DNA from: Streptomyces tanashiensis
GTDB taxonomy: Bacteria > Actinomycetota > Actinomycetes > Streptomycetales > Streptomycetaceae
DNA length: 64,000 bases
Direction: 5' to 3'
Assembly (NCBI RefSeq): GCF_014648895.1
Contig: NZ_BMRZ01000001.1
Location: 434,001 to 498,000, forward strand
The position numbers and the translations under genes were made by a program. How positions within the stretch are numbered: the first letter of the stretch is position 1; every line of letters starts with the position of its first letter. Shown here in pieces: positions 32,952 through 41,945 of this stretch. The notes under the pieces are model-generated. The model did no database searches. It had not been told where the DNA came from and worked only from the letters and a program-made list of their open reading frames with translations.

Positions 32952-34829
32952 TCAGGTGCCCTGGGAGGATCCGAGCGTCAACGTCTTTGTCAGCTCTTTG
33001 CCGTCGCGGGTCAGGGTGAGCTCCAGCTTGTCGCCGGGGCGGTGGGCGCGGATCTTCACGATGAGCTCCTCGCCGTTGTGCACGCGCTGGCCGTCGACCT
33101 TGGTGATGACGTCTCCCGGCCGGAGTCCCGCCTTGGCGGCGGGGCCGCCGGCGGTGACGGAGGCGGAGCCGTCCTTGCCCTTCTCGCCGACGCGGGCGCC
33201 GTCGCCGTTGAACTGCATGTCGAGGCTCACGCCGATGACGGGGTGGGTGGCCTTGCCGGTGTTGATGAGCTCCTCGGCGACGCGCTTGCCCTGGTTGATC
33301 GGTATGGCGAAGCCGAGGCCGATGGAACCGGGCTGGCTCGCGCTGCCGCCCTCGCCCTCGCCGGAGCCGCCGCCGGCCGCGCGGATCGCGCTGTTGATGC
33401 CGATGACCCGGGCCTTGGAGTCGAGCAGCGGGCCGCCGGAGTTGCCGGGGTTGATGGGGGCGTCGGTCTGGAGCGCGTCGACGTAGCTGATGTCGCTGCC
33501 GTCGCCCTTCTCCCCGCCCGCGGTGATCGGGCGCTCCTTGGCGCTGATGATCCCGGAGGTGACGGTGTTGGAGAGGTCGAAGGGGGCGCCGATGGCGACG
33601 ACGGGGTCGCCGACGCGGACGTTGTCCGAGTTGCCGAGCGGGAGCGCCCTGAGGCCGGAGACGCCGGTGACCTGGACGACGGCCAGGTCGTAGCCGGTGT
33701 CCTTGCCGATGAGCTTGGCGCGGGCCGTCTCGCCGCTGGAGAAGGTCACCGAGATGTCCTCGGAGGACGCGGCCCCGTCGACGACGTGGTTGTTGGTGAG
33801 GATGTGGCCCTTGGTGTCCAGGACGAATCCGGTGCCGGTGCCGGAGGATCCGTTGCCCTTGACGTGCAGGGTGACCACGCCGGGCAGGGCGCTGGCGGCG
33901 ATGCCCGCGACGCTGTCGGGCGCGCGGTCGGTGTCGCCGGCCTCGGCCTGCGGCAGCTCGACGGTGGTGAGTCCGCCGTTCCGCTCGACGTAGGCGCCGA
34001 TCCCGCCGCCGATGACGCCGGTGACCAGGGCGAGGACGAGGGCACCCGCGAGCGCGAGACCCTTCCGGGACTTCTTCGCGGGCAGCGGCGGGGCGCCGGC
34101 CCCGGGAGCGCCCCAGGGGTCGTACTGCACCCAGGGCGTGGCCCCGCCCTGGGGCTGCGGCTGGGGGTGCGGGTGGGGGTGCGGGTGGGCGTGCGGCTGG
34201 GGCTGCGGGTGGGCGTGCGCCTGCGGCTGCGGATGGGGCTGCGGGTGTCCCTGCGGCGGTACGGAGGCGGGCGGGCGCTGCACGGGCGGTGCGGGCGCCC
34301 AGGGCCCCGGCTCGCCGTAGGGCGGCGTGCGGTACTCGTCGGGCGCGTGCAGCGGCTGTCCCGCCTGCGGGGCGGGCGCCCCGACCGGCGCGGGAGCCGG
34401 CTCCGACGGGGGTACGGGGACGGGCTCGGCCACGGGCTCCGGCGCGGGCGCGGACTTCGTCAGCTCGACGGCCGGCGCGGGCGCGGAGTCCGGAGCCGGA
34501 ACGTCGAGGGCCGGCGCGGGCTGCGCGGCCGGCGCGGGCTGCTGCGCGGCCGGCGCGGCCACGGCTGCCGCAGGCTCTGCCGCGGCTGCCGGAGGCTCTG
34601 CCACGAGAGGCTCCGCCGCCACGGCCTCCGGCGCCCGGGGCTCCGTCGCCGGGGCGGCGGGCAGCGGCGCCGTCTCCGTCAGGTCGGCCGGCTCCTGCCC
34701 CGGGGCGGGCTGGGGTGCGGGCAGGGGGAAGTCACCGTCGCCCGCGTCGGCCGGCGGCGGCGTGGGTATCCGCGCCGCCTCCGGTGTGCTCGAAGGCCGG
34801 CTCCACCAGTTCGGCTTCCCGTTGTTCAT
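32952..34829 (-). CDS. htrA: HtrA/DegP-like serine protease with PDZ domain
   Basis: 625 aa. Residues 1-230 are a Pro/Ala-rich cytoplasmic region with His-Pro-Gln runs (PHPHPHPQPQPQ). One membrane helix follows (LALAGALVLALVTGVIGGGIG). The external trypsin-like domain holds His in TNNHVVDGA, Asp in DTGYDLAVV and Ser in NPGNSGGPL, then a C-terminal PDZ domain (GLRPGDVITKVDGQRV). Degrades or signals misfolded envelope proteins. ATG 34829 with GGGGAGAG just upstream; the frame is open to 34895 without good signals. Lies in the SigE regulon locus and is probably under SigE control. Confidence 0.93.
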   Translation of the reverse strand: MNNGKPNWWSRPSSTPEAARIPTPPPADAGDGDFPLPAPQPAPGQEPADLTETAPLPAAPATEPRAPEAVAAEPLVAEPPAAAAEPAAAVAAPAAQQPAPAAQPAPALDVPAPDSAPAPAVELTKSAPAPEPVAEPVPVPPSEPAPAPVGAPAPQAGQPLHAPDEYRTPPYGEPGPWAPAPPVQRPPASVPPQGHPQPHPQPQAHAHPQPQPHAHPHPHPHPQPQPQGGATPWVQYDPWGAPGAGAPPLPAKKSRKGLALAGALVLALVTGVIGGGIGAYVERNGGLTTVELPQAEAGDTDRAPDSVAGIAASALPGVVTLHVKGNGSSGTGTGFVLDTKGHILTNNHVVDGAASSEDISVTFSSGETARAKLIGKDTGYDLAVVQVTGVSGLRALPLGNSDNVRVGDPVVAIGAPFDLSNTVTSGIISAKERPITAGGEKGDGSDISYVDALQTDAPINPGNSGGPLLDSKARVIGINSAIRAAGGGSGEGEGGSASQPGSIGLGFAIPINQGKRVAEELINTGKATHPVIGVSLDMQFNGDGARVGEKGKDGSASVTAGGPAAKAGLRPGDVITKVDGQRVHNGEELIVKIRAHRPGDKLELTLTRDGKELTKTLTLGSSQGT

Positions 34830-34907
34830 GCTCTCCCCGCAAACCGCTGACCCGTCCGCGCCCCTTGGGTCGGGCGCCCCTGTCCCTGGATTCAACCAGG
34901 TCGCGGG

Positions 34908-35795
34908 TCAGCGGTGGGAGCCGAGCGGCCCGGTCGTCGGGCTCGCCATCGGGCTGGGCCCGGGGGCGAAGGCCAACTGGAGGGCCGGAGCGGTCGGCCG
35001 TATGAACGGCGAGAGGGCGAGGAGCGACTGCGGGGGTGCGGCCACCAGGGGGGCGGCGGCGGAGCGCACCGCGCCCTGACCCGTGACCGCGACCGGTCCG
35101 TGCGGGACGGCGGCCGGGGTCACCGCGGCGAGCGGCTCGGCCGCGGCGACGGACTGGGTGACCGAGCGCTCGCCGGAACGCGTGCCGCGCCCGGCCCCGG
35201 GGCCCGTGCCGCCGCCGGTGGCGGTGGCACGCATCGGGGTGACGGCGCTGCCGGCGCCCTGGCCGCCGCGGGGACTCGCGGTCACCGAGGATTCGAGGGG
35301 CAGGGTGCCGCCGAGGGCGATCGCCGCGAACGAGACGGCACCGGCCGCCGCGACGGCGAAGCGCCGCCCCCGTCCGAAGGTCCCGGAGGGGCGGTAGCCG
35401 ACCTCGTGGATGCGGAAGCCCGCCCCGGGCGGGCCGGGGTGCGGGGTGACGACGGCGGCGGTGGCGAAGCCGTCCGACTTCACTCCGCCCGCGCCGAGGA
35501 GCTCTTCGAGGGGGCCGCGCGGCCCGCCGGGTCCGCCCGGCTCACCGGGTCCCCCGGGGAGGCCCTGGAGCCGGGCCAGGAAGCCCTCGGAGGGCGGCGG
35601 CGGGGCCGCGGAGGCGAAGACGCTCTTCAGGGTGCGCTGGGCGTCGGCCTCGGCCTTGCAGCGGGCGCAGGTCGCGAGGTGCGCGAGGACGCGCTCGCGG
35701 GAGTCGTGGCCGAGTTCGCCGTCGACGAGCGCGGCCAGCCGGTCCCCGAGGTGGTGTTCCGCGGGGGTCGGTGACGTGGGACGTGTGGCGCTCAC
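34908..35795 (-). CDS. rseA: Zinc-binding anti-sigma factor (RseA-like)
   Basis: 295 aa. N-terminal ZAS domain with HxxxCxxC (HLATCARC, near residue 45) that binds the sigma factor. A Gly/Pro linker follows, then one membrane helix ([20 protein letters not shown]) and a low-complexity external C-terminal region of about 130 residues. GTG 35795 overlaps the sigE stop by 4 nt (GTGA), so stoichiometric synthesis is likely. An ATG at 35811 upstream in the same frame is a weaker option. Orthologue by context of Rv1222. Confidence 0.9.
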   Translation of the reverse strand: MSATRPTSPTPAEHHLGDRLAALVDGELGHDSRERVLAHLATCARCKAEADAQRTLKSVFASAAPPPPSEGFLARLQGLPGGPGEPGGPGGPRGPLEELLGAGGVKSDGFATAAVVTPHPGPPGAGFRIHEVGYRPSGTFGRGRRFAVAAAGAVSFAAIALGGTLPLESSVTASPRGGQGAGSAVTPMRATATGGGTGPGAGRGTRSGERSVTQSVAAAEPLAAVTPAAVPHGPVAVTGQGAVRSAAAPLVAAPPQSLLALSPFIRPTAPALQLAFAPGPSPMASPTTGPLGSHR

Positions 35796-36550
35796 GCTGT
35801 CCCTGCCTCCCATCCGACGGAGGCGAGCGCACGCTCCGCCCGTGCCTCGGGCGAGCGGTGCTTGAGGGCCTTGCGCAGGTGGGAGCGGCCGCGGTGGATG
35901 CGGCTGCGGACGGTGCCGAGCTTCACGCCGAGGGTCGCGGCGATCTCCTCGTACGAGAGGCCTTCGATGTCGCAGAGGACGACCGCCGCGCGGAACTCGG
36001 GCGCGAGGGTGTCGAGGGCCTGCTGCACGTCGGCGTCGAAGTGCGTGTCGTTGAACGCCTGCTGCGGCGAGGGCTCGCGGCTGGGGAGCCGCTCGGCCGC
36101 GTCGTCGGCGAGCGCGTCGAAACGGATGCGCTGCTTGCGGCGGACCATGTCGAGGAAGAGGTTGGTGGTGATGCGGTGGAGCCAGCCCTCGAAGGTGCCC
36201 GGGGTGTACGTCGACAGCGAGCGGAAGACGCGGACGAAGACCTCCTGCGTCAGGTCCTCGGCGTCGTGCTGGTTGCCCGTCAGGCGGTAGGCGAGGCGGT
36301 AGACCCGGCCACTGTGCGTGCTGACGATCTCCTCCCAGGTGGGAGGGGTCCACGCCTGCGATTCCGCATCCGATGCGAAGGTCGCGGTGGTGGGAGCGGA
36401 GTCGGTGGTGCGGAAACGGTCAGCTGTGTCGGTCACGGATTTCGGCTCACCCGCCGACCTGAGAAGACGCCGAAGCACTCCTCCCCGATCCACAGGCGCA
36501 GCCGCACCTCCCCTGTCGGCTCTGGTGGTGTCCAGTGGAGCCCCTACCAT
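35792..36550 (-). CDS. sigE: ECF RNA polymerase sigma factor SigE
   Basis: 252 aa. Sigma region 2 ([29 protein letters not shown] and [29 protein letters not shown]) and region 4 (LTPEF-like [29 protein letters not shown], then [20 protein letters not shown]) are clear. An extra N-terminal stretch of about 65 residues precedes region 2. Controls envelope stress in mycobacteria. ATG 36550 with GAGGTGG close upstream; GTG 36556 is possible. Heads the sigE-rseA-htrA-tatB series and diverges from the O-methyltransferase. Confidence 0.94.
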   Translation of the reverse strand: MVGAPLDTTRADRGGAAAPVDRGGVLRRLLRSAGEPKSVTDTADRFRTTDSAPTTATFASDAESQAWTPPTWEEIVSTHSGRVYRLAYRLTGNQHDAEDLTQEVFVRVFRSLSTYTPGTFEGWLHRITTNLFLDMVRRKQRIRFDALADDAAERLPSREPSPQQAFNDTHFDADVQQALDTLAPEFRAAVVLCDIEGLSYEEIAATLGVKLGTVRSRIHRGRSHLRKALKHRSPEARAERALASVGWEAGTA

Positions 36551-36681
36551 AGCCACCTCGCCCGTTAGCTCCGGATAAGAATCTTTACGCGAATTTGGAA
36601 CCGGCTCGCCCGGCTGCCTCCTGTCGCGTCCTACCCCTGGTGAACGCCCGGTCCCATCTGCGGGTTCCCACTGACAGCGGA

Positions 36682-36687
36682 TACAGT
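36682..36687 (+). promoter_or_regulatory. -10 element TACAGT of the O-methyltransferase gene
   Basis: TACAGT, 5 nt before TTG 36693. Predicted start near 36694, which leaves a leader of about 27 nt to ATT 36723. Confidence 0.5.
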
Positions 36688-36692
36688 CACCG

Positions 36693-37358
36693 TTGCGTCA
36701 ACTACGGGGACAGGAGAGGGCCATTACCGCCAACCGGCAGACGAGCTGGTCGTTCGCCGACGCCTTCGTCGCCGAGGACGAAGCTCTGCGCTGGGCCCGT
36801 GAGCGGGCCCGGGAGGCAGGGCTGCCCTCGGTGTCGCCGGGCACCGGTGGGGCGCTGCGCCTGCTCGCCGCGACGGCGGACGCCAAGGCGGTGGCGGAGA
36901 TCGGCACCGGCACGGGCGTGTCGGGCATCTACCTGCTGCTCGGGATGCGGCCGGACGGCGTCCTGACGACGGTGGACCTCCAGCCGGAGCGGCAGCAGCT
37001 CGCCAAGACGGCCTTCCGTGCGGCGGGCTTCGCGGGCAACCGGGCCAGGTTCATCCCCGGCCGCGCCCTGGACGTGCTGCCCCGGCTCGCGGACGGCGGG
37101 TACGACCTCGTGTTCTGCGACGGCGACCGGCTGGAGTACCTGGACTATCTCGCTGAATCGTTGCGCCTGCTGCGACCGGGGGGTCTCGTCTGCTTCGAGG
37201 GGGTCTTCGCGGACGGCCGCACGGTCGATTCGGGGGCCCAGCCGGCGGAGGTCCAGCGGATCCGCGAGCTGCTGCGCGCGGTGCGGGAGAGCCAGGAGCT
37301 CATCCCCTCCCTGCTGCCGGTCGGCGACGGCCTGCTCTGCGCGGCGCGACGGGGCTGA
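36693..37358 (+). CDS. SAM-dependent O-methyltransferase (class I)
   Basis: 221 aa from TTG 36693. SAM-binding [26 protein letters not shown] and metal-site [13 protein letters not shown] mark a COMT/O-methyltransferase type 3. Conserved opposite sigE in mycobacteria (Rv1220c). The start is uncertain: TTG 36693 lies almost on the predicted transcription start, while GGAGAGGG (36713-36720) points to an ATT at 36723. No ATG or GTG is available near the conserved N terminus ([14 protein letters not shown]). Substrate unknown. Confidence 0.88.
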   Translation: MRQLRGQERAITANRQTSWSFADAFVAEDEALRWARERAREAGLPSVSPGTGGALRLLAATADAKAVAEIGTGTGVSGIYLLLGMRPDGVLTTVDLQPERQQLAKTAFRAAGFAGNRARFIPGRALDVLPRLADGGYDLVFCDGDRLEYLDYLAESLRLLRPGGLVCFEGVFADGRTVDSGAQPAEVQRIRELLRAVRESQELIPSLLPVGDGLLCAARRG

Positions 37359-37397
37359 CCGCCCCCGGCCTCACGGGCACCGGCCCCGGAGACACCT

Positions 37398-37429
37398 CTG
37401 CCCCGGGACGGCGGACCGTACCGGGGCAG
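37398..37429. terminator. Hairpin between convergent O-methyltransferase and DUF3117 genes
   Basis: 9-bp stem CTGCCCCGG/CCGGGGCAG with a 14-nt loop. Confidence 0.55.
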
Positions 37430-37453
37430 GGATGGAAATCGTGGAGAAGAGGG

Positions 37454-37621
37454 TCAGCCGACGACCTTCTTGAGGGCGTCGCCCAGCGCCTCGGCCTCGT
37501 CCGGGGTCAGCTCGACGACAAGCCGACCGCCGCCTTCGAGCGGAACGCGCATGACGATGCCCCGCCCCTCCTTGGTCACCTCGAGCGGGCCGTCACCCGT
37601 CCGCGGCTTCATGGCCGCCAT
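37454..37621 (-). CDS. DUF3117 small protein
   Basis: 55 aa. Complete match to the DUF3117 family: MAAMKPRTGDGPLEV at the start, GRGIVMRVPLEGGGRLVVEL, and TPDEAEALGDALKKV at the end. Conserved across actinobacteria (Rv1211); function unknown. ATG 37621 with AAGGGG about 9 nt upstream. The 323-nt region to the next gene (37622-37944) holds only divergent promoters, including GATACT near 37810; I see no RNA gene there. Confidence 0.9.
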   Translation of the reverse strand: MAAMKPRTGDGPLEVTKEGRGIVMRVPLEGGGRLVVELTPDEAEALGDALKKVVG

Positions 37622-37944
37622 GCTTGTTCCCCTTCCTGAAACCAGCTCATCGTCAGCCGGGCAGCTCCTTGATACGGAGCACGCGTCACCGGCTTCGAAC
37701 ACATTGCTTCCAGGTCATTATCCCGCATGGCAGGACCCGATGACCAACATCGATCGGCATCGCTTGCGCAACGCGCTCCCGCAAAACCCCACATTTCGGC
37801 GATCGGCCTGCGATACTTCGCCGCTCGACGTCGGACGGACGCCCTCCGATCTCCCTCGAATCTTTGACGCAGCTCACATGGGCGGCGCGGGTGATCTCCG
37901 CCATGCTGGGCTGGTCAACCACGCAATGAGGCGAAGGGATCCCG

Positions 37945-38748
37945 ATGGCCGACACGGTGCTCTACGAGGTGAGCGACGGACTCGCCACCATCACGCTCAA
38001 CCGGCCCGAGGCCATGAACGCGATGAACGTGGCGGCGAAAGTCGCCCTCCGGGACGCCGCGGAGACCGCCGCGGCCGACCCCGCCGTCCGGGCGGTGCTG
38101 CTCACGGCGGCCGGCGACCGGGCGTTCTGCGTGGGCCAGGACCTGAAGGAGCACGTCGGGCTGCTCATGGCGGACCAGGAGTCCGGCACGCGCGAGACCA
38201 TGAACACGGTGCGTGACCACTACAACCCGATCGTGCGCGCGCTCACCGGCATGCGCAAGCCGGTCGTCGCGGCGGTGAACGGCGTCGCCGCCGGGGCCGG
38301 CTTCGGCTTCGCGCTCGCGGCGGACTACCGGGTCGTCGCGGACACGGCCTCGTTCAACACCTCCTTCGCGGGGGTCGCGCTCACCGCCGACTCGGGCGTG
38401 TCGTGGACGCTGCCCCGGCTGATCGGCGCGAGCCGGGCCTCCGACCTGCTGCTCTTCCCGCGCTCGATCAGCGCTCAGGAGGCGTACGAGCTCGGCATCG
38501 TGAACCGCCTGGTCCCGGCCGCCGACCTGGCCGCCGAGGCGCAGAAGGTGGCCCGCGCCCTCGCGGAGGGCCCGACCGTGGCGTACGCGGCCCTGAAGGA
38601 GTCCCTCGCCCACGGCGCCGACCACTCGCTGAGCGAGGCCCTCGACAAGGAGGAGGAGCTCCAGGCCCTCGCGGGCGCCTCGGAGGACCACACGATCGCC
38701 GTGCGTGCCTTCATCGCCAAGGAGAAGCCGCAGTACCTGGGCCGCTGA
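37945..38748 (+). CDS. Enoyl-CoA hydratase/isomerase family protein (PaaG-like)
   Basis: 267 aa, full-length crotonase. NRPEAMNAMN, the oxyanion residues in AFCVGQDLKEH, and AAVNGVAAGAGFGFALAADYR. The Gly-Gln-Asp pattern and the missing second catalytic Glu are more PaaG/isomerase-like than classical hydratase. Acts on acyl-CoA, probably in fatty acid or phenylacetate degradation. ATG 37945 with GAAGGGA 7 nt upstream. Monocistronic by its divergent and downstream neighbours. Confidence 0.9.
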   Translation: MADTVLYEVSDGLATITLNRPEAMNAMNVAAKVALRDAAETAAADPAVRAVLLTAAGDRAFCVGQDLKEHVGLLMADQESGTRETMNTVRDHYNPIVRALTGMRKPVVAAVNGVAAGAGFGFALAADYRVVADTASFNTSFAGVALTADSGVSWTLPRLIGASRASDLLLFPRSISAQEAYELGIVNRLVPAADLAAEAQKVARALAEGPTVAYAALKESLAHGADHSLSEALDKEEELQALAGASEDHTIAVRAFIAKEKPQYLGR

Positions 38749-38832
38749 GCAGCAACGGAACCCGTTCGTACGAGCGGTGGGCGGGTCTATAGGATCCGCT
38801 CACCATTCGTACGCACTTACCTGGGGGGTTCC

Positions 38833-40071
38833 GTGCGTCCTTCTCCCGCGCGCCTTCTTCGCGGCGCGCTCACGGCGGGTGTGGCCCTGGGCCTGTCCGC
38901 CACCGCCCTGTCCTCGCCCGCACAGGCGGTCGACGGCTGGGACCGGTGTCCCGACAACGCCGTCTGCGGCTTCAGTCAGCCCGGCTACCAGGGCGACATG
39001 ATCGTGATCCGGAAGGCGATGCTGTCGCTCGGTTCCTGGGACAACCGCATCCGGTCGTACGTCGTCAGACTGTCCGGGTACAGCAGCGCGATCTGCCTGC
39101 ACCCCAAGCCGGGGCTCGACCCCGAGGGGGCGACCCACTCGTACTTCTCGGAGAACCTCGACGAGAGTGCGCACCCCGAGCTGGACCGGGCGGTCAGCTC
39201 CGTCGACGTCGGCCCCGACGCGGACGACTTCTGCGGCTCCGAGGGCCGGTACCCGACCATGTACGACCTCGTGAACCGCCGGCCCGCGACGCTGCCCGCG
39301 CCGGGCGCCTTCGGCGACCTCAACCGCGACGGGTACGCCGACGTACTCACCCGCAACATGGTCGGCCAGCTGTGGGGCTCCCACGACTACACCAGCGGAA
39401 GCAGCCCCCGGCTCGTCGGCGGGGGCTGGAGCACCATGACCAAGCTGGTGCGGCACGGCGACTACGACGGCGACCGCAACGAGGACGTCTTCGCCCGCGA
39501 CGGCTCCGGCGTCCTCTGGCTCTACCCCGGCAACGGCGCCGGCTCGTTCAAGCCGCGCGTCAGGATCGGCGGCGGCTGGAACACCATGCGTGACCTGGCG
39601 GCCGCCGGCGACCTGACCGGGGACGGCAAGGCCGACCTGCTCGCCTCCGACGCCGACGGCGTCCTGTGGACGTATCCGGGCAACGGCCGGGGCTGGTTCG
39701 GCGCCCGCAAGAAGGTCGGCTCCGGCTGGAAGGCGATCAACGAGCTCGTCGGCGCCGGAGACATGAACTCCGACAAGAAGGCCGACCTCGTCGCCCGTGA
39801 CACGGCCGGCAGGCTCTGGCTCTACCCGGGCAACGGCCGCGGCTGGTTCACGGCGCGCAAGCTCATCGGCACCGGCGGCTGGAACTCCCTGGGAGAGCTG
39901 GCCGGCCTCGGCGACATCAACGGTGACGGCCGCGCCGACCTCGTCGCGCACACACCCGATCCCGACACCCGGGACCGCAACCGGCTCCGTGTCTACAACG
40001 GGACCGGGGACGGGCGCCTCCAGGCGCCCTGGACCCTCGCCTCGATCCGCACCTCGCACTACGTCTTCTGA
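38833..40071 (+). CDS. Secreted peptidase-inhibitor I36 / FG-GAP repeat protein, copy 1
   Basis: 412 aa. Sec signal peptide (LLRGALTAGVALGLSATALSSPAQA, cleaved near residue 32). A beta/gamma-crystallin-like I36 domain follows with CPDNAVCGFSQPGYQGD and SWDNRIRSYV. The C-terminal 250 residues are five FG-GAP/VCBS repeats with calcium-type loops such as GDLTGDGKADL and aromatic YPGNGRGWF. Possible roles: inhibitor of extracellular proteases, or a binding protein outside the cell. GTG 38833 with GGGGGG 5-10 nt upstream; TAGGAT at 38790-38795 is a good -10. Followed at 12 nt by a paralogue. Confidence 0.88.
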   Translation: MRPSPARLLRGALTAGVALGLSATALSSPAQAVDGWDRCPDNAVCGFSQPGYQGDMIVIRKAMLSLGSWDNRIRSYVVRLSGYSSAICLHPKPGLDPEGATHSYFSENLDESAHPELDRAVSSVDVGPDADDFCGSEGRYPTMYDLVNRRPATLPAPGAFGDLNRDGYADVLTRNMVGQLWGSHDYTSGSSPRLVGGGWSTMTKLVRHGDYDGDRNEDVFARDGSGVLWLYPGNGAGSFKPRVRIGGGWNTMRDLAAAGDLTGDGKADLLASDADGVLWTYPGNGRGWFGARKKVGSGWKAINELVGAGDMNSDKKADLVARDTAGRLWLYPGNGRGWFTARKLIGTGGWNSLGELAGLGDINGDGRADLVAHTPDPDTRDRNRLRVYNGTGDGRLQAPWTLASIRTSHYVF

Positions 40072-40082
40072 CCCTTTCGCGA

Positions 40083-41336
40083 ATGGACTCCCGAGCCATG
40101 TTCCGCACCCTTCGGGGTCGTCGCGCCCTGGCCGCCGCCGTCACCACGGCGGCGTCCCTCGCGACCCTCATGACCGCCGCTCCCCCGGTCGCCGCCGACT
40201 CGTCGCGCTGCCCGTCCGGGCGGCTGTGCGTCTTCCAGTACCGCGACTTCAAGGGCGAGATGAAGATCATCACGTCCAGTCAGCCCACCCTCGGCGCCTG
40301 GGACAACACGATCTCCAGCGTCGTCAACCATTCCGCCCTGCACGCCGTGCTCAACGTCGACGCGAACTACCGGGGCGGCGACTCTCTGGTCATGGACCCG
40401 TACAACGGTTACAACGGCGGCGGGACCAGCCTGGACGGCTCGATCATGGGCCAGCTCGACAACAGGATCAGCTCGATCCGCGTGGCGACCACCGCCTGGG
40501 AGGCCAACGGCGGCACCGCGTGGATGGACTGGTGGCCGCAGCAGAAGCGCCCCTCCGGCCTCCCGGCCGCGGCGCAGTTCGGTGACCTGAACAACGACTC
40601 CCGCCCCGACCTCCTGGAGCGGGCCGACGACGGCCGGCTGTGGTACCTCCACGGCTACTCCGCGCGCTGGGACGTCGCGCCCAAGGCCGTGCTGGTCGGC
40701 GGCGGCTGGAACGCCATGACGCAGATCGTCCGGCACGGCGACTACGACGGCGACCGCAACGAGGACGTCTTCGCCCGCGACCGGGCCGGTGTCCTCTGGT
40801 TCTACCCCGGCACCGGCAAGGGCTGGTTCAAGCCGCGCGTCAAGATCGGCAGCGGCTGGAACACCATGAAGGAGATCAAGGCCGTCGGTGACATCACCGG
40901 TGACGGCCGCCGCGACCTGGTCGCCCGGGACACCGCCGGTGTCCTGTGGACGTACCCGGGCAACGGCCGGGGCTGGTTCGGCGCCCGCAAGAAGGTCGGC
41001 GGCGGCTGGAACGCCATGAACCGTCTCGTCGCTCCCGGCGACATGAACGGCGACGGCAGGTCCGACCTGGTCGCCCGGGACGGCTCCCGCGGCCTGTGGC
41101 TCTACCCCGGCAACGGGCGGGGCTCCTTCGGCGCCCGCACCAAGCTGCCGTACGGCTGGCCGTCGGACGCCCCCGTGTTCTCCGTCGGCGACGTGACGGG
41201 CGACGGCACGTCGGACCTGATGCGGCCGATCGACTGGAACCAGCTCTACGTCTACCCCGGCAACGGCCGCGGCGGCATCGGCGCCCCGCAGGCCGACATG
41301 GGCTGGGACACCGCCGAGCGGGTCCACGTCTTCTGA
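40083..41336 (+). CDS. Secreted peptidase-inhibitor I36 / FG-GAP repeat protein, copy 2
   Basis: 417 aa, paralogue of the upstream gene. Signal peptide, I36 domain (CPSGRLCVFQYRDFKGEM, GAWDNTISSV, plus a second crystallin-like motif ANYRGGDSLVMDP), then FG-GAP repeats. Several DNA stretches are nearly identical to copy 1, for example the YPGNGRGWFGARKKVG unit, which points to duplication or gene conversion. The start is uncertain between ATG 40083 and ATG 40098; neither has a good ribosome site, so it may depend on coupling to copy 1. Not part of the conserved mycobacterial gene order here. Confidence 0.87.
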   Translation: MDSRAMFRTLRGRRALAAAVTTAASLATLMTAAPPVAADSSRCPSGRLCVFQYRDFKGEMKIITSSQPTLGAWDNTISSVVNHSALHAVLNVDANYRGGDSLVMDPYNGYNGGGTSLDGSIMGQLDNRISSIRVATTAWEANGGTAWMDWWPQQKRPSGLPAAAQFGDLNNDSRPDLLERADDGRLWYLHGYSARWDVAPKAVLVGGGWNAMTQIVRHGDYDGDRNEDVFARDRAGVLWFYPGTGKGWFKPRVKIGSGWNTMKEIKAVGDITGDGRRDLVARDTAGVLWTYPGNGRGWFGARKKVGGGWNAMNRLVAPGDMNGDGRSDLVARDGSRGLWLYPGNGRGSFGARTKLPYGWPSDAPVFSVGDVTGDGTSDLMRPIDWNQLYVYPGNGRGGIGAPQADMGWDTAERVHVF

Positions 41337-41379
41337 TCCGGCCGGATCAGTGGCCCGGGGTCAGCTTCCGCCCCGGGCC
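41333..41379. terminator. Palindrome and hairpin between copy 2 and tagI
   Basis: A perfect 18-nt palindrome CTGATCCGGCCGGATCAG (41333-41350) covers the stop of copy 2. A 9-bp hairpin GGCCCGGGG/CCCCGGGCC (41352-41360 with 41371-41379) follows and includes the end of tagI. Probably bidirectional. Confidence 0.7.
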
Positions 41380-41945
41380 ACACAGCCCGCCAGATGGTCG
41401 TCGACCAGACCGCAGGCCTGCATCAGGGCATAGGCCGTGGTGGGGCCGATGAAGCGGAGCCCACGCTTCTTGAGGGCCTTGGACAGAGCCGTCGACTCGC
41501 CGGTGACCGCCGGGACGTCGGCGAGCGTGCGCGGGGTGGGGCGCGTCGCCGCGTCGGGGGCGTGGGACCAGATCAGGGCGTCGAGCTCACCGGGCGACCA
41601 CTCGGCCAGCAGCTTCGCGTTGGCCAGGGTCGCGTCGACCTTGGCGCGGTTGCGGATGATGCCCTCGTCGGCGAGGAGCCGCTCGCGGTCCGCGTCGCCG
41701 AAGGCGGCGACGGACGCGATCTCGAAGCCGGCGAAGGCGCGCCGGAAGCCCTCGCGACGGCGCAGGATCGTGATCCACGAGAGGCCCGACTGGAAGGCCT
41801 CCAGGCAGAGCCGCTCGAACAGCGCGTCGTCGCCGTGGACCGGACGGCCCCACTCCTCGTCGTGGTACGCGACGTAGTCCTCGGTCGACAGGCCCCAGGG
41901 GCAGCGCAGCCGCCCGTCGGGTCCCGCGATCGCCTCGCCGGTCAC
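41361..41945 (-). CDS. tag: DNA-3-methyladenine glycosylase I
   Basis: 194 aa. RCPWGLSTEDYVAYHDEEWGRP at the N terminus (quoted in part: CPWG and YHDEEWG), EAFQSGLSWITIL, and RGLRFIGPTTAYALMQACGLVDDH define TagI. The zinc ligands Cys and His at both ends are present (CPWG, DHLAGC). Removes 3-methyladenine from alkylated DNA in the cytoplasm. GTG 41945 overlaps the DivIVA-like stop by 4 nt. Context matches Rv1210. Confidence 0.94.
   Translation of the reverse strand: MTGEAIAGPDGRLRCPWGLSTEDYVAYHDEEWGRPVHGDDALFERLCLEAFQSGLSWITILRRREGFRRAFAGFEIASVAAFGDADRERLLADEGIIRNRAKVDATLANAKLLAEWSPGELDALIWSHAPDAATRPTPRTLADVPAVTGESTALSKALKKRGLRFIGPTTAYALMQACGLVDDHLAGCVARGGS

Noticed and set aside
36598..36630. 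GGAACC as an ECF -35 site for the O-methyltransferase
   Set aside because: No matching CGTT/CGTC at 15-17 nt spacing; the nearest is 25 nt away. TACAGT gives a better vegetative -10.
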